Shown here: piece by piece, positions 34,873 through 43,213 of the stretch | Position numbering within the stretch: position 1 is the first letter of the stretch | Layout: each line of letters starts with the position of its first letter | Made by a program: the position numbers and the translations under genes | Source of the DNA: Bacillota bacterium LX-D | GTDB lineage: Bacteria > Bacillota > DUOV01 > Zhaonellaceae | DNA length: 64,000 nt | Assembly (NCBI GenBank): GCA_031628995.1 | Contig: JAVLUO010000004.1 | Location: 1 to 64,000, forward strand | Direction of reading: 5' to 3' | Notes under the pieces: generated by a model | Told to the model about the DNA's origin: nothing | Databases searched by the model: none | Seen by the model: the letters and a program-made list of their open reading frames with translations, nothing else

Positions 34873-35145
34873 CGTGCTCCTATCAGTTTCGCAATCTAGG
34901 TGTTAAAATCTACCTGGTAAGATGGATAACCTGTACCAAGCATGGCTTTGTAGTTTTATTTGTATTTTTCACTGTAGAATATGCCCCTGTGATAACGAAG
35001 CTTGTAAAATGATATAGGTATATTCTCCAATTATTTAAAAACTAAATTGATTTTTTGCAAAAAATGTTTTTTCAAGCAGGAAAATTTCGATTTGTGGAAT
35101 ATTTTAGTAGTATAACAGTTAAGAACTACTAAAGGAGTTATGAAA

Positions 35146-36309
35146 ATGCATTTGAAAAAATTTTTTGCAAAATGTTGTTTAGCTATTTTAATGCAAGGCA
35201 TATTTTTAGTTTCAGGCTTAAATTTTGCTTCCGCCGAGGAAAATTTATTGCCTATGGAATGTCATGTGAGAGGAATTGATGTAGGCAACAAGACAGCTGC
35301 AGAGGCAGTTAAAAAAATCCAAGAATCTCTAAGTAAAATTACTTTCTCCTATGGACAAAAGACATGGCATTTCTCGGCAGAGGAGCTTGGATTAACTGTA
35401 AACTGGGAACAACTCCAAACTGTCCTAAAACAAACTGCGAAAAACCCCTATTTATCTTACCAACAAAACTATTTGATAAATATTCCCATTAGCTTGGAAA
35501 TTGATCAAAAGAAACTTGCTCAAACTATAAATGGTTTAGCAAAAAATTTAAATCAGGCAGCAAAAGCTACTGCCAAAGAAAAAGAAGTTAAAATTACTAT
35601 CGATACTGTAAATTTAACAAAAATACTGCAAAACTTAACTGATCTTTCAATCAATGAATTTGAGCTGCCAGTAGTGATAACTGAAGTTAAAAAAGTAAAT
35701 ACTGAGCAAAAGCAAGATCTCTTAGCCACATTTACTACAGTTTTTCCTAATCAGAGGGATCGTACTGTCAACATTAAATTAGCAGTGAATGCTTTAAATG
35801 GAAGTAGAATTAAACCAGGCGAAGTTTTTTCTTTTAATAAAACTGTGGGCCCTAGAAGTTATGAGCGTGGCTATAAAGATGCTAAAATTATTGTTGGAGG
35901 TGAATTTGTGCCTGGTGTAGGAGGAGGGATTTGCCAAGTAACCTCTACTCTATATAACGCAGTTCTTTTAGCTAATTTACCAATAGTTGAACGATCTCAA
36001 CATAGTTTAGCAATTTCCTATGTGCCTCTAGGTAGAGATGCTGCTGTTAGTTATGGATCAAAAGATTTTAAATTTCGTAATAATACTACTCAGGACTTAA
36101 AACTAAAAGCCTATATTCAAGGAAATAAATTAACAATATCTATTTTAGGAGACCATAAATATATAGAAGGTAAAAAAGTTACCATAAAAACGGTAAAAGG
36201 ATTTATCAGCACCGGGAAAAAAGGCTATAGAGTAGCAACTTATCGGATTGTAGAGTCTGGTAATAAACAATACAAAGAGTTTCTCGGTCATAGTTTTTAT
36301 CCTTTATAA
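35146..36309 (+). CDS. Secreted VanW-family protein
   Basis: A 387-residue exported protein. Residues 1-30 form a signal peptide. Residues about 40-200 look like a peptidoglycan-binding-4 type domain in two related halves (the WHFSAEELGL segment). Residues about 230-320 are the VanW domain with FSFNKTVGPRSYERGYKDA, GGGICQVTSTLYNA and RDAAVSYGSKDF; the single conserved Cys is in the middle motif. A G5-like tail closes the protein. Related proteins sit in cell-wall regions; the activity is unknown. ATG 35146 has correct spacing after AAAGGAG; ATG 35140 is too close. Confidence 0.88.
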   Translation: MHLKKFFAKCCLAILMQGIFLVSGLNFASAEENLLPMECHVRGIDVGNKTAAEAVKKIQESLSKITFSYGQKTWHFSAEELGLTVNWEQLQTVLKQTAKNPYLSYQQNYLINIPISLEIDQKKLAQTINGLAKNLNQAAKATAKEKEVKITIDTVNLTKILQNLTDLSINEFELPVVITEVKKVNTEQKQDLLATFTTVFPNQRDRTVNIKLAVNALNGSRIKPGEVFSFNKTVGPRSYERGYKDAKIIVGGEFVPGVGGGICQVTSTLYNAVLLANLPIVERSQHSLAISYVPLGRDAAVSYGSKDFKFRNNTTQDLKLKAYIQGNKLTISILGDHKYIEGKKVTIKTVKGFISTGKKGYRVATYRIVESGNKQYKEFLGHSFYPL

Positions 36310-36434
36310 AGTCATCCAAGTAATTTTTTGGACAAGTTATTTTGCAAAAATATAGAAAAGCATTTGAAAGTTTGGAGAAACTCAATTATAGTATTGTTTG
36401 GAAGGAAGAAAAAAATAATAATAGGAGGGATAAG

Positions 36435-37739
36435 ATGCTAGAAAGAATTTTTAAGCTGCGGGCTAATGACACAACAGTGCGTACAGAAATTTTAGCCGGA
36501 TTTACAACGTTTATCACATTAGCTTATATAATATTTGTAAATCCTGCAATTTTAGCTGATGCGGGCATCCCTAAAGAAGCAGCTATTGCTGCCACAATTT
36601 ATGCTACAGTTGTGTCAACGCTACTCATGGGCCTTTGGGCTAATTTCCCAATTGCTGTGGCACCAGGAATGGGACTTAATGCCTTTTTTACTTATACTGT
36701 TGTTTTAGGTATGGGTTTATCTTGGCAGACTGCTTTAGGTGCCGTATTTATTTCAGGTATTGTTTTTTTAATTTTGACAGTCACAAAGATTCGTCAGTAT
36801 ATTATTGAAGGTGTTCCCAGTGTATTACGATCTTCCATTGGGGTAGGTATCGGACTTTTTATTGCTTTTATTGGTTTAAAAAATGCCGGAATAGTGGTTG
36901 CTGATGAGGCTACATTTGTTAAAATGGGTGATATAACTAATCCGGGCGTATATGTAAGTTTAATAGGTTTGGTTATAGCAGCAATTTTGATGACTAGAAA
37001 AATTAAAGGTTCTATTTTGATTAGTATTTTAATAACTACTATACTTGCTATGATTACAGGTGTACAAAAATTGCCAGCTAGTATAGGAGACATAGTTAGT
37101 TTTAATGTGCCTAGTCTGGCTCCAACTTTTTTACAGTTAGATTTGGCGGGTGCTATCCACTATGGGATTTTTTCAATTATTTTTTCATTTACGATAGTGG
37201 AATTGTTTGATAATATTGGAACTCTAATTGGTTTAACCAAAAAAGCCGGCATGATGGACCAAGATGGTAAAATAAATAATATTGATCGCGCACTAACTAC
37301 AGATTCTATTGGTACAATGACTAGCGCTTTGTTTGGGACAAGCACTGTGACTTCATATATAGAAAGTGCAGCTGGAATAGCTGAAGGCGGGAGAACTGGT
37401 CTAACCGCTGTAACAGTGGCAGTACTATTTTTAATTTCTTTATTATTCTCTCCCCTTATTGGTTTAATTCCTTCTGTTGCTACTGCACCAGCTTTAATTA
37501 TTGTTGGTACCCTAATGTTGGGGGAAATTGCTAATGTCAAATTTGAAGATTTTACGGAAATTTTCCCTGCATTTCTAACCATAATTATGATGCCTTTAAC
37601 TTATAGTATTGCAACAGGTTTGGCTTTTGGTTTTATAAGTTATACACTAATCAAATTATTTACAGGCAAAGCCAAAGAAGTTAGCATTATGATGTATATT
37701 ATATCCATCGCTTTTCTTATTAATTTTGTCTTGCGTTAA
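36435..37739 (+). CDS. NCS2 AzgA-family purine (hypoxanthine/guanine/adenine) permease
   Basis: A 434-residue transporter with about 13 membrane segments. TEILAGFTTFITLAYIIFVNP, APGMGLNAFFTY and FDNIGTLIGL with the conserved Asp mark the AzgA/PbuG branch of purine transporters; GTSTVTSYIESAAG is the second motif. TAGGAGG precedes ATG 36435, so the frame back to 36342 is not used. I looked for a purine riboswitch upstream and saw none. A terminator follows. Confidence 0.9.
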   Translation: MLERIFKLRANDTTVRTEILAGFTTFITLAYIIFVNPAILADAGIPKEAAIAATIYATVVSTLLMGLWANFPIAVAPGMGLNAFFTYTVVLGMGLSWQTALGAVFISGIVFLILTVTKIRQYIIEGVPSVLRSSIGVGIGLFIAFIGLKNAGIVVADEATFVKMGDITNPGVYVSLIGLVIAAILMTRKIKGSILISILITTILAMITGVQKLPASIGDIVSFNVPSLAPTFLQLDLAGAIHYGIFSIIFSFTIVELFDNIGTLIGLTKKAGMMDQDGKINNIDRALTTDSIGTMTSALFGTSTVTSYIESAAGIAEGGRTGLTAVTVAVLFLISLLFSPLIGLIPSVATAPALIIVGTLMLGEIANVKFEDFTEIFPAFLTIIMMPLTYSIATGLAFGFISYTLIKLFTGKAKEVSIMMYIISIAFLINFVLR

Positions 37740-37761
37740 ATATTTAAAATTAAAAAAATGC

Positions 37762-37807
37762 AAAGCAGTAGTTTCCTTTAGTCAAATGGAACTGCTGCTT
37801 TTTTTAT
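37762..37807 (+). terminator. Terminator after the purine permease gene
   Basis: AAAGCAGTAGTTTCC pairs with GGAACTGCTGCTTT (37762-37801) with one mismatch and bulge, followed by a run of Ts. Confidence 0.88.
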
Positions 37808-37926
37808 GTTAATCCTTTTCTTTTGTAACCAGCATCTTAAAATAGGCATATTATATAAGATAATTAATAGAATAGATAATAGCCCATTTTACAATTTAAA
37901 TAATTTAATACTAAGGAGGGTGCTGG

Positions 37927-38061
37927 ATGTTGGGGATAATAGATAAAATTTTAAAAGATATAGGCTTAGAGAAAGTGCAGCCTGAAGATAATGTTTTAGA
38001 ATTTCATTTAAAAAGTGCTGAAGAAATTAAAAAGCTAATTGTTAGTAAATATCTACAGTAA
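37927..38061 (+). CDS. Hypothetical small protein, 44 aa
   Basis: A 44-codon frame from ATG 37927, preceded by the very strong AAGGAGGGTG seven bases upstream, ending in TAA. The product is short, charged and probably two helices (residues 3-14 and 28-43), with no cysteine or membrane helix. No family recognised. The ideal binding site is the main evidence that it is translated. It lies 80 bases before the glycosyltransferase gene. Confidence 0.6.
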   Translation: MLGIIDKILKDIGLEKVQPEDNVLEFHLKSAEEIKKLIVSKYLQ

Positions 38062-38141
38062 GATGAAGAAAGAAGCTGCCTGTGCTATAATAACTTTAAT
38101 ATGTTTCATGAATAATCTTTAGCAGTTTGGAGGCAGGAATT

Positions 38142-39287
38142 TTGAAATATCCTCAGGAACGTAAAGATAGTAAAGTAGATGTGCTTATTTTAACAGCAAG
38201 TTACGGTGGCGGGCATATGCAGGCGGCTAAAGCATTAAGCCAAGCTTTAAAGAAACTTGAGCCTTGTCTTAACATTGAAACCTTAGATTACGTTCGTTGG
38301 ATTAACACTAGGCTGGACTCTTTTACAAAATTAGCTTATGTCAAAGTCACAAGTAAAGCCCCCAGCCTATGGCACTTATTGTATGATATCACAGACCGTC
38401 CCTTTTTCGCTAAACACGGTTTAACGCGAAGACTTGGTTATCAGAGATTATATAGTTATATTATGCAAATTAAACCCAAAATTATTGTATCTACACATTT
38501 CTTGACTTCGGCAGTAGTTGGAGAGTTAAAAAAAAGAAAATTAATTTCTACTCCTTTAGTTACAGTAATCACAGATAATGTTTTACATGCCTTTTGGCTA
38601 AATTCATTTGTGGATTTGTACTTAGTTGCCAATGAAAACATCAAAAGAGATTTAATTCAATATGGTGTAGCTAGTGAAAAAGTAGAGACTACAGGCATAC
38701 CCATTGATTTAAAATTTAGTGTCAGTTATGATAAAATGGTGTTGCGTCAGCAGCATCATCTAATACCCCGTTTACCGACTATCCTTATAATGAGCGGTGC
38801 TTATGGCATAGGTGATATTACTGGGATTTGTCATTTCTTAGCTCATTTTGAACATAAAATACAAGTTATCGTGATAGCTGGCAAAGATAAGAGGTTAAAA
38901 AGAAAAATAACAAATTTAACATATAATTCTAAAAACAACTTTCATATTTTAGGTTATGTCACAAATGTTTTTGAATTGATGAATACGTCAGATTTACTTA
39001 TTTCTAAGGCAGGAGGTTTAACTACTAGTGAAGCATTAGCCAGTAATTTGCCGATGCTAATTTATAAACCAATTCCCGGTCAAGAAGAAGGTAATGCTAC
39101 TTATTTGAGAAATGCAGGGGCAGCTGTAATTGCTAGTAACATGGACGAATTTATAAAGTGGTTCAATGAAATCGTTTTTAGCGATTCCAAATTAAAGGCT
39201 ATGTCTCAGGCATGTCTAAATTATAAAAAACCTTTGGCAGCCTTGCGGGGAAGCGAACTATTATTAGACCGTTTCAAACTATCTTAA
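38142..39287 (+). CDS. MGDG-synthase-like glycolipid glycosyltransferase
   Basis: A 381-residue GT28-type enzyme. LILTASYGGGHMQAAKAL is the N-terminal signature of the MGDG synthase/UgtP group, and the sugar-nucleotide pocket SKAGGLTTSEALASNLPMLI with GQEEGNA closes the C domain. Relatives move glucose or galactose onto diacylglycerol; some clostridial members are annotated as MurG-like. TTG 38142 has GGAGG (38129-38133) eight bases upstream; TTG 38127 has none. It is probably peripheral to the inner face of the membrane. Confidence 0.85.
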   Translation: MKYPQERKDSKVDVLILTASYGGGHMQAAKALSQALKKLEPCLNIETLDYVRWINTRLDSFTKLAYVKVTSKAPSLWHLLYDITDRPFFAKHGLTRRLGYQRLYSYIMQIKPKIIVSTHFLTSAVVGELKKRKLISTPLVTVITDNVLHAFWLNSFVDLYLVANENIKRDLIQYGVASEKVETTGIPIDLKFSVSYDKMVLRQQHHLIPRLPTILIMSGAYGIGDITGICHFLAHFEHKIQVIVIAGKDKRLKRKITNLTYNSKNNFHILGYVTNVFELMNTSDLLISKAGGLTTSEALASNLPMLIYKPIPGQEEGNATYLRNAGAAVIASNMDEFIKWFNEIVFSDSKLKAMSQACLNYKKPLAALRGSELLLDRFKLS

Positions 39288-39314
39288 AAACGGAGGCATT
39301 AGCCTCCGTTTAAT
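39288..39314. terminator. Terminator between converging genes
   Basis: AAACGGAGGC-ATTA-GCCTCCGTTT, a perfect 10-bp stem that starts at the glycosyltransferase stop region and lies just beyond the stop of the minus-strand 69-residue gene. It can serve both strands. Confidence 0.88.
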
Positions 39315-39317
39315 TCT

Positions 39318-39527
39318 TCAGTCATTATTTGTCCCGATAAATTTGTTTATATTCCATGTGACAGGCATGTAAATAATCAACTGTACTTCATTATCATTTA
39401 CGGCTACTACTTCGGATTCATATATTTCTCCAGTACAATCATCCATAATTTCAATTATTTCGCCTGTAAATGCTGCCTCTAAAAGCAGCTTTTTTACCTT
39501 TCTTGTTTGGATGTGTTCTACGTTCAC
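39318..39527 (-). CDS. Hypothetical protein, 69 aa
   Basis: A 69-residue acidic protein from GTG 39527 behind GGAAGTGA. The pattern of short beta strands (GEIIEIMDDCTGEIYESEVVAVNDNEVQL in pieces) suggests a small barrel, such as a YolD-like or SH3-type fold, but I recognise no family. It lies downstream of the candidate sporulation RNA on the same strand, separated by that RNA's terminator. Confidence 0.6.
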   Translation of the reverse strand: MNVEHIQTRKVKKLLLEAAFTGEIIEIMDDCTGEIYESEVVAVNDNEVQLIIYMPVTWNINKFIGTNND

Positions 39528-39612
39528 CGTCTATCACTTCCTTCACTGGCAGGGTCTTAATAATATCATATTCAGGGTTAGCTAAAACAATGCAACGGGC
39601 TAATAGATAAAA

Positions 39613-39764
39613 TAAAAAAACCGCTTTAAATAAGCGGTAGATTTTTTACTATCCCTATGAGCTCGTGCTCATAGGGACTGGGAGAGGAGAAACCGGAGGA
39701 AGAGCTTATGGGGGAGGGTTATTTTTTTTAATAACCTCTAAGCTCTTCAGTAAATTACTTTACC
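39613..39764 (-). ncRNA. CU-rich candidate sporulation small RNA (CsfG-like)
   Basis: On the minus strand a transcript of about 150 nt is bounded by a sigma-G type promoter (39771-39800) and a classic terminator (ACCGCTT/AAGCGGT, then seven Ts, 39614-39638). Hairpin 1 pairs GAAGAGCTTA (39748-39739) with TAAGCTCTTC (39708-39699) around an inner GGTTATT/AATAACC stem. Hairpin 2 is CCCTATGAGC/GCTCATAGGG (39653-39676). Between and inside these lie CU-rich segments CCCTCCCCC, TTCCTCCGG and TCTCCTCTCCC, complementary to Shine-Dalgarno sites. No coding frame is present. CsfG of endospore formers is a forespore RNA described next to ylbH (rsmD), the gene adjacent here; identity is inference. Confidence 0.7.
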
Positions 39765-39770
39765 ATTAAG

Positions 39771-39800
39771 TAGTATGAACTGCTGCATTTGATTATATAC
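39771..39800 (-). promoter_or_regulatory. Sigma-G type promoter of the candidate small RNA
   Basis: On the minus strand GTATA (39800-39796), 18 bases, CATACTA (39777-39771). Both hexamer regions match the forespore sigma-G consensus (GHATR, CATNHTA) without mismatch and with ideal spacing. The start point would be near 39764. Confidence 0.78.
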
Positions 39801-39899
39801 GTTAGAACTAAAAAAAATGGCAATAATAAAGTAAAAAAATAGTAAGAATCAGTCAAAATATGTTTCAAAATATGTTATAGTATAATGAGGTGTTGAAAT

Positions 39900-40457
39900 G
39901 TGCGAATTATTTCAGGAAAAGCCAAAGGGCATCCAATAGTAGCTCCAAAGGGATTTGATACAAGACCAACTACGGATAGAGTTAGGGAAGCAATCTTTAA
40001 TATAATCCAAATGCACATTTCAGGTGCTGAGGTTCTAGACTTGTTTGCTGGGACAGGGGCCTTGGGTATTGAGGCTTTAAGCAGAGGAGCTAAAAAAGCG
40101 TTTTTTGTTGAGAAATCTTTACCCGCACTAAAATGTATTGAAAAAAACCTTTTAACAACTAAACTAAAAGATTTTGCCTATATATTAAATAGTGACGCTT
40201 TTTTTTACTTAACTAATTGCAAAGAAAAATTTGACTTAATATTCCTTGATCCTCCATATGGGCATAATTTAGTTGAACGTGCCTTGGAAATAATTTCCCA
40301 GAGATCTATTTTAAACAGCAAAGCTATAATAATAGCTGAAACTTCCAAAAGTGATAATTTGCCGGTTTCCCTAAAAAATATTGAATGTTATCGTCAAGTA
40401 CGCTATGGTGATACTATGATTTGGTTTTATTATTTGGCTAAGGGTGAGGAGGAGTAA
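39900..40457 (+). CDS. rsmD: 16S rRNA (guanine-966-N2)-methyltransferase RsmD
   Basis: A 185-residue SAM-dependent methyltransferase that modifies G966 in the 30S head. The RIISGKAKGHP start, DLFAGTGALGIEALSRGA (motif I) and DPPYG (motif IV catalytic loop) are diagnostic. GTG 39900 follows GAGGTG. In most relatives coaD follows; here a coiled-coil gene takes that place, two bases downstream. Confidence 0.94.
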   Translation: MRIISGKAKGHPIVAPKGFDTRPTTDRVREAIFNIIQMHISGAEVLDLFAGTGALGIEALSRGAKKAFFVEKSLPALKCIEKNLLTTKLKDFAYILNSDAFFYLTNCKEKFDLIFLDPPYGHNLVERALEIISQRSILNSKAIIIAETSKSDNLPVSLKNIECYRQVRYGDTMIWFYYLAKGEEE

Positions 40458-40458
40458 T

Positions 40459-40920
40459 ATGGATGTTTTTGAGACCCTAGATGCATTGGAAGAGTTGATT
40501 GACAGTAGTCACAAGATTCCTTTGACAAATAAGATTATGGTTAATGTAGATGATATTTTGGATTTCTTAGATCAAATTCGCTCTGTATTACCTGAAGAAA
40601 TTAGGCAATCTCGCTGGGTAACGAAAGAACGTGAAAAAATTTTAGCTGAAGCTCATCAGGAAGCCAAAATAGCTATTGAAGAAGCCAAGTCGCATATTGG
40701 TAAATTAGCTGAAGATACAGAGGTAGTTCGTCTGGCTAAGGTAAGGGCTGAGGAAATTATTAATAAAGCTAAAGCCATTAGCCAGGATATTCGTTCGGGT
40801 GCTGAGTTATACGCTGATGAACTTTTAAGCAAATTGGAAGCAAACTTAGAGAAATCCTTAGAAGTTGTGCGCCAAGGGCGTCTAGAACTAAATCACAATA
40901 AACAGCCTATGGCAGAATAA
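40459..40920 (+). CDS. Coiled-coil protein of the rsmD-ylbJ locus
   Basis: A 153-residue, highly charged helical protein. Residues 60-150 are rich in Glu, Lys and Ala with a heptad pattern resembling ATP-synthase b-subunit or DivIVA-like coiled coils, which is how such proteins are often labelled. No membrane helix or nucleotide motif is seen. ATG 40459 follows GAGGAGG, so the upstream TTG frame is not used. It is cotranscribed with rsmD. Function unknown. Confidence 0.72.
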   Translation: MDVFETLDALEELIDSSHKIPLTNKIMVNVDDILDFLDQIRSVLPEEIRQSRWVTKEREKILAEAHQEAKIAIEEAKSHIGKLAEDTEVVRLAKVRAEEIINKAKAISQDIRSGAELYADELLSKLEANLEKSLEVVRQGRLELNHNKQPMAE

Positions 40921-40932
40921 TTTTTATCTATT

Positions 40933-42165
40933 TTATAATTTAAAACGTAGCTTAAAAAAACGACCTAAAAGATTAAAGCTCAGTGAGATACATAATAAAA
41001 TTAAAATAATAAAAAAGCAGATTTTTAACAATTCCAAACTCATGAGCCATGGGGATAGGAAAAATTTATTGTTGAATTCTACAAATAGTAGACTTACAGT
41101 TGTACTCTTATTTTTTAAAAAAATAAAAGTAAAGACTGAAGCTAATAAACCATGCCCAATTCTTGTTAGTAAGTAAGGCTTTAGACTAATGTCTGTGTCA
41201 GCGATCATGCTTTTGGTTTGAGCGTGGATAGAAAGACCTAGCCAACCTAAAATTATACTTACAATGACTAATTGCTGAGTTAAAGGTGCTTGTACCTCAC
41301 TGGTTAATTTAGCTCCAATTGTCATTTCGATGATGCCGCTGGAAAGAGTATTATATAAATGCTGGTTAAAATTAAAACCCGAAAGTATAATAGCTAGCAA
41401 ACTGCCCATAGCTTTGATGATACCAAAAGTTGAGAGTATTTCGATAATAACTGAGAATATAATAACGAAGCCGCCTACCGTTAGTAGAGTATTGATAGAA
41501 TTACGGATGGCATCACCTAATAATTTACCAATGGTTCTTCCATCAGCTTGGTAGGCCTTTTCTAGTGCTTGAAAAGCACTTTTTATTATTGAGCCACGTA
41601 CACTAGGTACAGTGCTTAATTCTTTCCCGTTGCAATTATAAAAGCGTAAGATGATTCCCATGACTAAGTTAGCTAAATAGTGGGCTCCAGCGATAACTAT
41701 TCCTAATTCTGGATGATTAAACATACCGACAGCGACAGCACTGAACATAAAAAGTGGAGAAGCATTACTGGTAAAACTGATTAATCTTTCAGCTTCGGTT
41801 TTTGTACAAAGGTTTTTTTCCCTAAGCTGACTTGTTAAGGCTGCTCCTATTGGAGCCCCCGAGGTATAGCCTACTGCTACTACAAAAGCCCCTGAGCCTG
41901 GAACATTAAAAAGAGGGCGCATAATTGGTTCTAAGAGAACCCCCAAAAAATGGACTATACCCAATGCCATTAACATCTCAGACACAACAAAGAAAGGCAG
42001 TAAGGCCGGAAAGACAATGCGCCACCAAGCGTCTAGCCCTCGTAGTGCTGCTTGAAAAACAGCTTGAGGGTAGAATAACATGGCAATAATAAAGGTTAGG
42101 ATAAATATTATTTTGCAAAGTAATATAAAAAACATCTTTTTTCTACTGGGGGCAGATAAATTCAA
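40933..42165 (-). CDS. ylbJ: Sporulation integral membrane protein YlbJ
   Basis: A 410-residue membrane protein with about ten helices. AWWRIVFPALLPFFVVSEML, VGYTSGAPIGAAL and the SNASPLFMFSA region are characteristic of YlbJ, a nucleoside-gate-type protein. In Bacillus it is made in the mother cell under sigma-E and is needed for heat-resistant spores. TTG 42165 follows GGAGG. In Bacillus ylbJ also lies close to ylbH (rsmD). It converges on the coiled-coil gene. Confidence 0.88.
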   Translation of the reverse strand: MNLSAPSRKKMFFILLCKIIFILTFIIAMLFYPQAVFQAALRGLDAWWRIVFPALLPFFVVSEMLMALGIVHFLGVLLEPIMRPLFNVPGSGAFVVAVGYTSGAPIGAALTSQLREKNLCTKTEAERLISFTSNASPLFMFSAVAVGMFNHPELGIVIAGAHYLANLVMGIILRFYNCNGKELSTVPSVRGSIIKSAFQALEKAYQADGRTIGKLLGDAIRNSINTLLTVGGFVIIFSVIIEILSTFGIIKAMGSLLAIILSGFNFNQHLYNTLSSGIIEMTIGAKLTSEVQAPLTQQLVIVSIILGWLGLSIHAQTKSMIADTDISLKPYLLTRIGHGLLASVFTFIFLKNKSTTVSLLFVEFNNKFFLSPWLMSLELLKICFFIILILLCISLSFNLLGRFFKLRFKL

Positions 42166-42360
42166 GTAAATTCCTCCAAAATTTCTTTAAAATTTTAAAA
42201 AACTAAAAATAACAGAAAAATACCAAAAAGGATAACTTGTTTTCCTGACAGAATCATAACTTTATAGTAAATTATATAGGGATTATTTTTTTCTAGTACA
42301 CAATGTTGGGAATACTACTGACATATGACCTTCTACATATAGAAAGAAGGGGTGATGTCG

Positions 42361-43140
42361 GTGAAAAAGCCAATAGTGGGGCTGGCACTAGGATCGGGTG
42401 CTGCTAAAGGATTTGCTCATTTGGGAGTAATTAAAGTTCTAGTTAAGGAAAATATACCTATTAATTTAATTACCGGGTCTAGTATTGGCAGCGTTTTTGG
42501 CGCTTTGTATGCTGTAGGGACCGATCTTTTTATTTTGGAAAAACTTTGTGCCTCATTACAGCAAAATCAGCTAATTGATTTTTCCGTTTCAAAATTAGGT
42601 TTTATCAAAGGGAATCGTATTGAAGCATTGTTGCGTTTGTTAACTAAAAATAAGCGCTTTGAAGATTTAGAAATACCTTTATATGTGACGGCTGTTGATA
42701 TCGAACGCAGGGAAAAAGTTGTTTTGGAAAAAGGATCTATTGCCGAAGCACTGCGGGCAAGCATTTCCATCCCTGGAGTATTTCAGCCCAAATATCTTTT
42801 TGATAAAATGCTAGTTGACGGTGGGGTACTAGATAGAGTACCGGTTAAATTAGCCAAGAGCAAAGGTGCAGATTTTATAATTGCTGTGGACTTAAAAAAT
42901 GGTGGTATTACTAAGGAATTTGAACCAGTTAAAAACACAATTGATATTATTCTAAAATCCATAGATTTGTTAGAAAAAAGCAACTATGATGATTTAAAAG
43001 AAGCTAATATTTTACTTGAACCAAAAGTAGCTCATATTGGCCCGGCAGACTTTCACAAGGCTGCCGAATGTATTGCTTTAGGCGAAGAAGAAGCTAGGGG
43101 GGTTATTCCTAAAATCAAAGATTCCTTAGGGATAATCTAA
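42361..43140 (+). CDS. Patatin-like phospholipase (RssA/YlbK family)
   Basis: A 259-residue lipid acyl hydrolase. The oxyanion loop GSGAAKGFAHLG, nucleophile elbow GSSIGS and catalytic-dyad DGG (VDGGVLDRVP) are intact. Start GTG 42361 has AGAAGGGGTGA at proper distance; ATG 42355 and GTG 42352 lie on top of it. In Bacillus ylbK is the neighbour of ylbJ, as here. The lipid substrate is unknown. Confidence 0.88.
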   Translation: MKKPIVGLALGSGAAKGFAHLGVIKVLVKENIPINLITGSSIGSVFGALYAVGTDLFILEKLCASLQQNQLIDFSVSKLGFIKGNRIEALLRLLTKNKRFEDLEIPLYVTAVDIERREKVVLEKGSIAEALRASISIPGVFQPKYLFDKMLVDGGVLDRVPVKLAKSKGADFIIAVDLKNGGITKEFEPVKNTIDIILKSIDLLEKSNYDDLKEANILLEPKVAHIGPADFHKAAECIALGEEEARGVIPKIKDSLGII

Positions 43141-43142
43141 TT

Positions 43143-43172
43143 TACTTTAAAAATTTCTACACTTTTAAAGTA
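43143..43172. repeat. Perfect inverted repeat before ackA
   Basis: TACTTTAAAA and TTTTAAAGTA (10 bp, 10-base loop), immediately after the patatin gene stop. Without a T run it is a weak terminator; it could instead be a regulator site for ackA, whose start is 42 bases away. Confidence 0.45.
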
Positions 43173-43213
43173 GAAAATTATATAGAATTTTTAAGTATTA
43201 AGGAGGAGAAATT

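Noticed and set aside
36310-36434. Possible purine riboswitch before the AzgA-like permease
   Set aside because: No three-way junction or conserved loop sequences are found; the leader is AT-rich and unstructured.
39700-39731. Plus-strand GGAGGA followed by ATGGGGGAG, a seven-codon frame
   Set aside because: It is only the complement of CU-rich RNA segments; promoter, hairpins and T run all point to the minus strand.
39853-39886. TATAAT before rsmD preceded by two CAAAATATGTT direct repeats
   Set aside because: A start from this -10 would fall after the ribosome binding site, and no -35 is present. The repeats are noted but too short to call an operator.
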